Of a DNA stretch of 23,063 bases, positions 18,977 through 23,063 are shown in pieces. Below the pieces are notes generated by a model. The model was given only the letters and a program-made list of their open reading frames with translations. It searched no databases and was not told where the DNA came from. Each line of letters opens with the position of its first letter. Position 1 is the first letter of the stretch. Source of the stretch: Pigoraptor vietnamica (lineage: Eukaryota > Opisthokonta > Filasterea); assembly GCA_943704525.1 (NCBI GenBank), contig CALSCQ010001283.1, forward strand, positions 1 to 23,063, given 5' to 3'. The translations under genes and the position numbers were made by a program.

Positions 18977-20571
18977 TGTGTGTGTGTGTGTGTGTGTCTT
19001 TCGATGAGTGTGTGTCTGTCAGCAGTCCACTGTTGAGTCCGTGTGACTGAGTCGTCGTCCTTGTTTGCAGTGATGGTGGCCGAAGTGGTCAAGCACTTTC
19101 TCCCGCGGCTTGTGGAGCTCCACAATTATGTGCCGTCGCTGTCGTCGGCGCAGAAAATGAGCAACTGGAACACGCTCAACCGTGGGTCGAGAGGGGAACA
19201 TGTTTGCTGTCGCGTGTGCGCGAGTTCGACACGAACGACAGCCGCGTCGCTTTGAGCGGTGCATTGCGCACGGCACTTGTGTGGTGGCCTATGTTGCGCA
19301 CCGGCTGATGTCGTGGCGTGTGTTGTCGCATGCAGAGAAAGTGTTTCGCAAGCTCAATTTCACAGTGCCGGACGACGTCGTTCAGTCTGTAATTGCGGGG
19401 AAGCCCGGCGTCGTCGAGGTCGTGCTGAACAACCTGCGCGTCAAGGTGGGTATTCGCGGACCGCTGGGTTGGCTCTCGAAAAATCACCACACATGCACAC
19501 TCGCACCGGCAACGTCCTACACGCACACACTCGTACGTGGGCGAATTCTGTATGGATTTCTGAATGTCCGCGAATGAGATTATGTAGGATGCATGTTGTT
19601 AGAGGCCCTCGCACCGTCTCTCCATTTCGTCCACGCCTTCACACGCGCGCTCGCACGACTATGCCCAGATCGACAAGCACCTCGCAAAGCGACACAGCGA
19701 CGACTTTGGCTTCGATGGCTACGACGACCCGCGCGCCGCACACAACGGCCCCCAACACGGCGCCTACGCCCACCCGCCGTCGGAATCGGGTCGTTACCCT
19801 CCGTCCGATGGCGGCAGTCGTTACACGGGCGGGTCGTTCGGGCACGACTCGATGCACGGTCATCCCGACCCCACCCAGGGTGGATATTACGGCGGCCCAC
19901 CGCCCCCGCAGCAGCACTCGCCGTACACGGCTGTCAACGGCGACCCCGCCGCGGCGCAGTACTACGGCAACGGACAGCGCCCTCCGTCGTATCGGAATTC
20001 GCCCGGCCAGCCGAACGGTATGGGCAATGGGATGATGGGGATGGGCGCTCCGCAGCAAGGTTACGGCGGACCCGGCATGCAGCAACAACAACAACAACAA
20101 CCGCCGCCGCAAGCGCGCGCTCCGGGCGCACAGAAAATGTCGCCGCAGCCTGTGCTTCTCACGCGACGGAACGGCGGCGGGCAGTCCGGACAGCCGCAGG
20201 GCGCGCCGCAGGGTGGGCCGATGAATGCGCCGCCGGGGGGAAGGGGCGCTGTGGGTCGTGGTGCACCCGCGCGGGGAGGGGGCCCTGCGGACGCGGACAA
20301 GGATCAGGTCATTGGGGAGTTGCAAGACACCGTCGAGGTGCGTGTGCGCGCGTGTGCTTGCCAGCGTCCTTGTGTGTGTTGTGAATCGTGTGCACTTGTA
20401 TTCCCGCGGTGTGAGAGAATTGGGCGGTTGGCAGGCTCATGCTTAATCGCACTTTCTGTTTCTCAGATTTTGAATTTGAAAGTGAAGAAGCTCGAGCAGC
20501 TCGTCCAGTTGAAAGAGAAGCGAATTGTCGACCTCACACGGCGGCTGCAGGAGTCCGGCATCAACACATGA
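18545..20571 (+). CDS. SPEF1: sperm flagellar protein 1 (SPEF1/CLAMP), CH-domain microtubule protein
   Basis: Five exons: 18545-18680, 19071-19181, 19336-19445, 19669-20337, 20467-20571, 376 residues with consistent phases. The calponin-homology domain (about 13-118) carries the family blocks IPLSRPKRN, DFSDGVMVAEV, LHNYVPSLS, KLNFTVPDDV and PGVVEVVL. SPEF1 binds microtubules and marks the central pair of motile cilia and planar arrays. Residues about 130-325 are a Gly/Pro/Gln/Tyr-rich, probably disordered linker with seven Gln at 257-263 and an RGG-like stretch. The C-terminal coil (about 338-372; LNLKVKKLEQLVQLKEKRI) is the conserved dimerisation helix. At 376 residues it exceeds the roughly 240-residue human protein entirely through the linker. 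An alternative ATG lies at residues 10 or 12. It follows DYNC2LI1 on the same strand; an X-box-like site lies upstream. Confidence 0.96.
18889..18997. repeat. (AG)43 followed by (TG)11 in SPEF1 intron 1
   Basis: Forty-three AG units (18889-18974) run directly into about eleven TG units. They lie in the long first intron (18681-19070), which is several times longer than most introns here, the repeat and its flanks accounting for much of the excess. Frames across it encode Arg/Glu runs and are not genes. Confidence 0.96.
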
Positions 20572-21074
20572 CGCGCACACTCGCACACACTTGCACGCCC
20601 GCACACTCACACATCACGTAGTCTCACTCTCTCCCTGTAACCACTGCATCCGCGCGACACCGCACCCTCGCTTTGCTGCTACGCGTTGCCCCACCTCGAT
20701 TTTATTGTCCGCCGCGCCCCGCAAGCTTGCGTTTTTGCGTTGCGTCGCCTCGTTTTCCACTTCCACAGCCGCGTTGCGCCGTCGCAGTCCGGGTTAAGAA
20801 ACCCCACGCTCACCCTTGCCAGATATGGCAACGGAGCGCCGATAATACAGCCACGCACACTGGCGCGTGTTGCGCCTGTCGTCGTCATCGTACGTTGGAC
20901 CATGTCTGCCCTAGAGAGCGCCCTATTATAACACGTGCTTGGGCGTGGTCACGTGCCAATGGAAGCACTGTGCGGACGACCTGCTACTGATCCAGCACTT
21001 GGTATTTCACGGAGACAACGCGACGCACGCAAGCAGACACGCAGAGCACGCGAAGGCATGAGGCAAGGGAGTGC
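20572..21074. other. convergent intergenic region, SPEF1 and DIMT1
   Basis: This 503-bp spacer lies between two stop codons. It includes a perfect inverted repeat TTGCCA-GATA-TGGCAA (20816-20831), two CACGTG cores (20932-20937 and 20950-20955, the latter within GTCACGTG), a CCAAT string (20955-20959) and an AT-rich TATTATAA string (20924-20931). These are promoter-like elements in a place where only 3' ends are expected. No conserved coding block is visible. Confidence 0.6.

Positions 21075-23063
<1,989 letters not shown>

Noticed and set aside
18889-18997. Arg/Glu repeat frames
   Set aside because: They are translations of the (AG)43 tract in SPEF1 intron 1.

Overview
This window is nuclear DNA from a eukaryote, almost certainly a GC-rich, intron-bearing, flagellated unicellular protist. 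Every gene is interrupted by short spliceosomal introns (about 40 in all). Intergenic gaps are only 0.25-0.8 kb, and simple dinucleotide repeats are common in introns and spacers. A dynein-2 light intermediate chain and SPEF1 next to each other imply a cilium or flagellum. I could not identify the species. No rRNA, tRNA, transposon or CRISPR array is visible.

Layout from left to right. (1) 83-2640, minus: a secreted or surface protein with two LamG/concanavalin-like domains; its 3' exons are off the window. (2) 3216-4909, plus: a 527-residue, high-molecular-weight FabG4-type 3-oxoacyl-ACP reductase with an Arg-rich, probably mitochondrial, leader. (3) 4985-5115: a duplicated 50-bp non-coding unit with hairpin potential, between converging genes. 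(4) 5151-8160, minus: a complete ABCG half-transporter of 705 residues in 7 exons. (5) 8789-14013, minus: a complete alpha-COP (COPA) of 1230 residues in 10 exons. (6) 14774-17855, plus: a dynein-2 light intermediate chain (DYNC2LI1) with an unusual N-terminal extension of about 220 residues, mostly Arg/Lys/Asp/Glu. (7) 18545-20571, plus: SPEF1 (CLAMP), with a CH domain, a long Gly/Pro/Gln-rich linker and a C-terminal coil. (8) 21075-22832, minus: the 18S rRNA dimethyltransferase DIMT1, lacking its first exon(s), which lie beyond the right edge.

The gene models were built by hand, checking that exon phases agree and that the spliced proteins read through conserved family blocks. COPA, ABCG, FabG, SPEF1 and DIMT1 junctions are mostly unambiguous. 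DYNC2LI1 exon 1, 6/7 and 9/10 junctions and the LamG exon 1/2, 2/3 and 4/5 junctions are less certain.

Functionally the window mixes housekeeping genes (COPI retrograde traffic, ribosome maturation, fatty-acid synthesis) with two neighbouring same-strand cilium genes. COPA and DYNC2LI1 are divergent and share a 760-bp promoter region. The most interesting observations are the charged extension on the dynein-2 subunit, the duplicated hairpin element, recurrent GTAACA palindromes and an X-box-like site upstream of SPEF1, the bacterial-style two-domain FabG, and 5' splice sites dominated by GTGCG rather than GTRAG.
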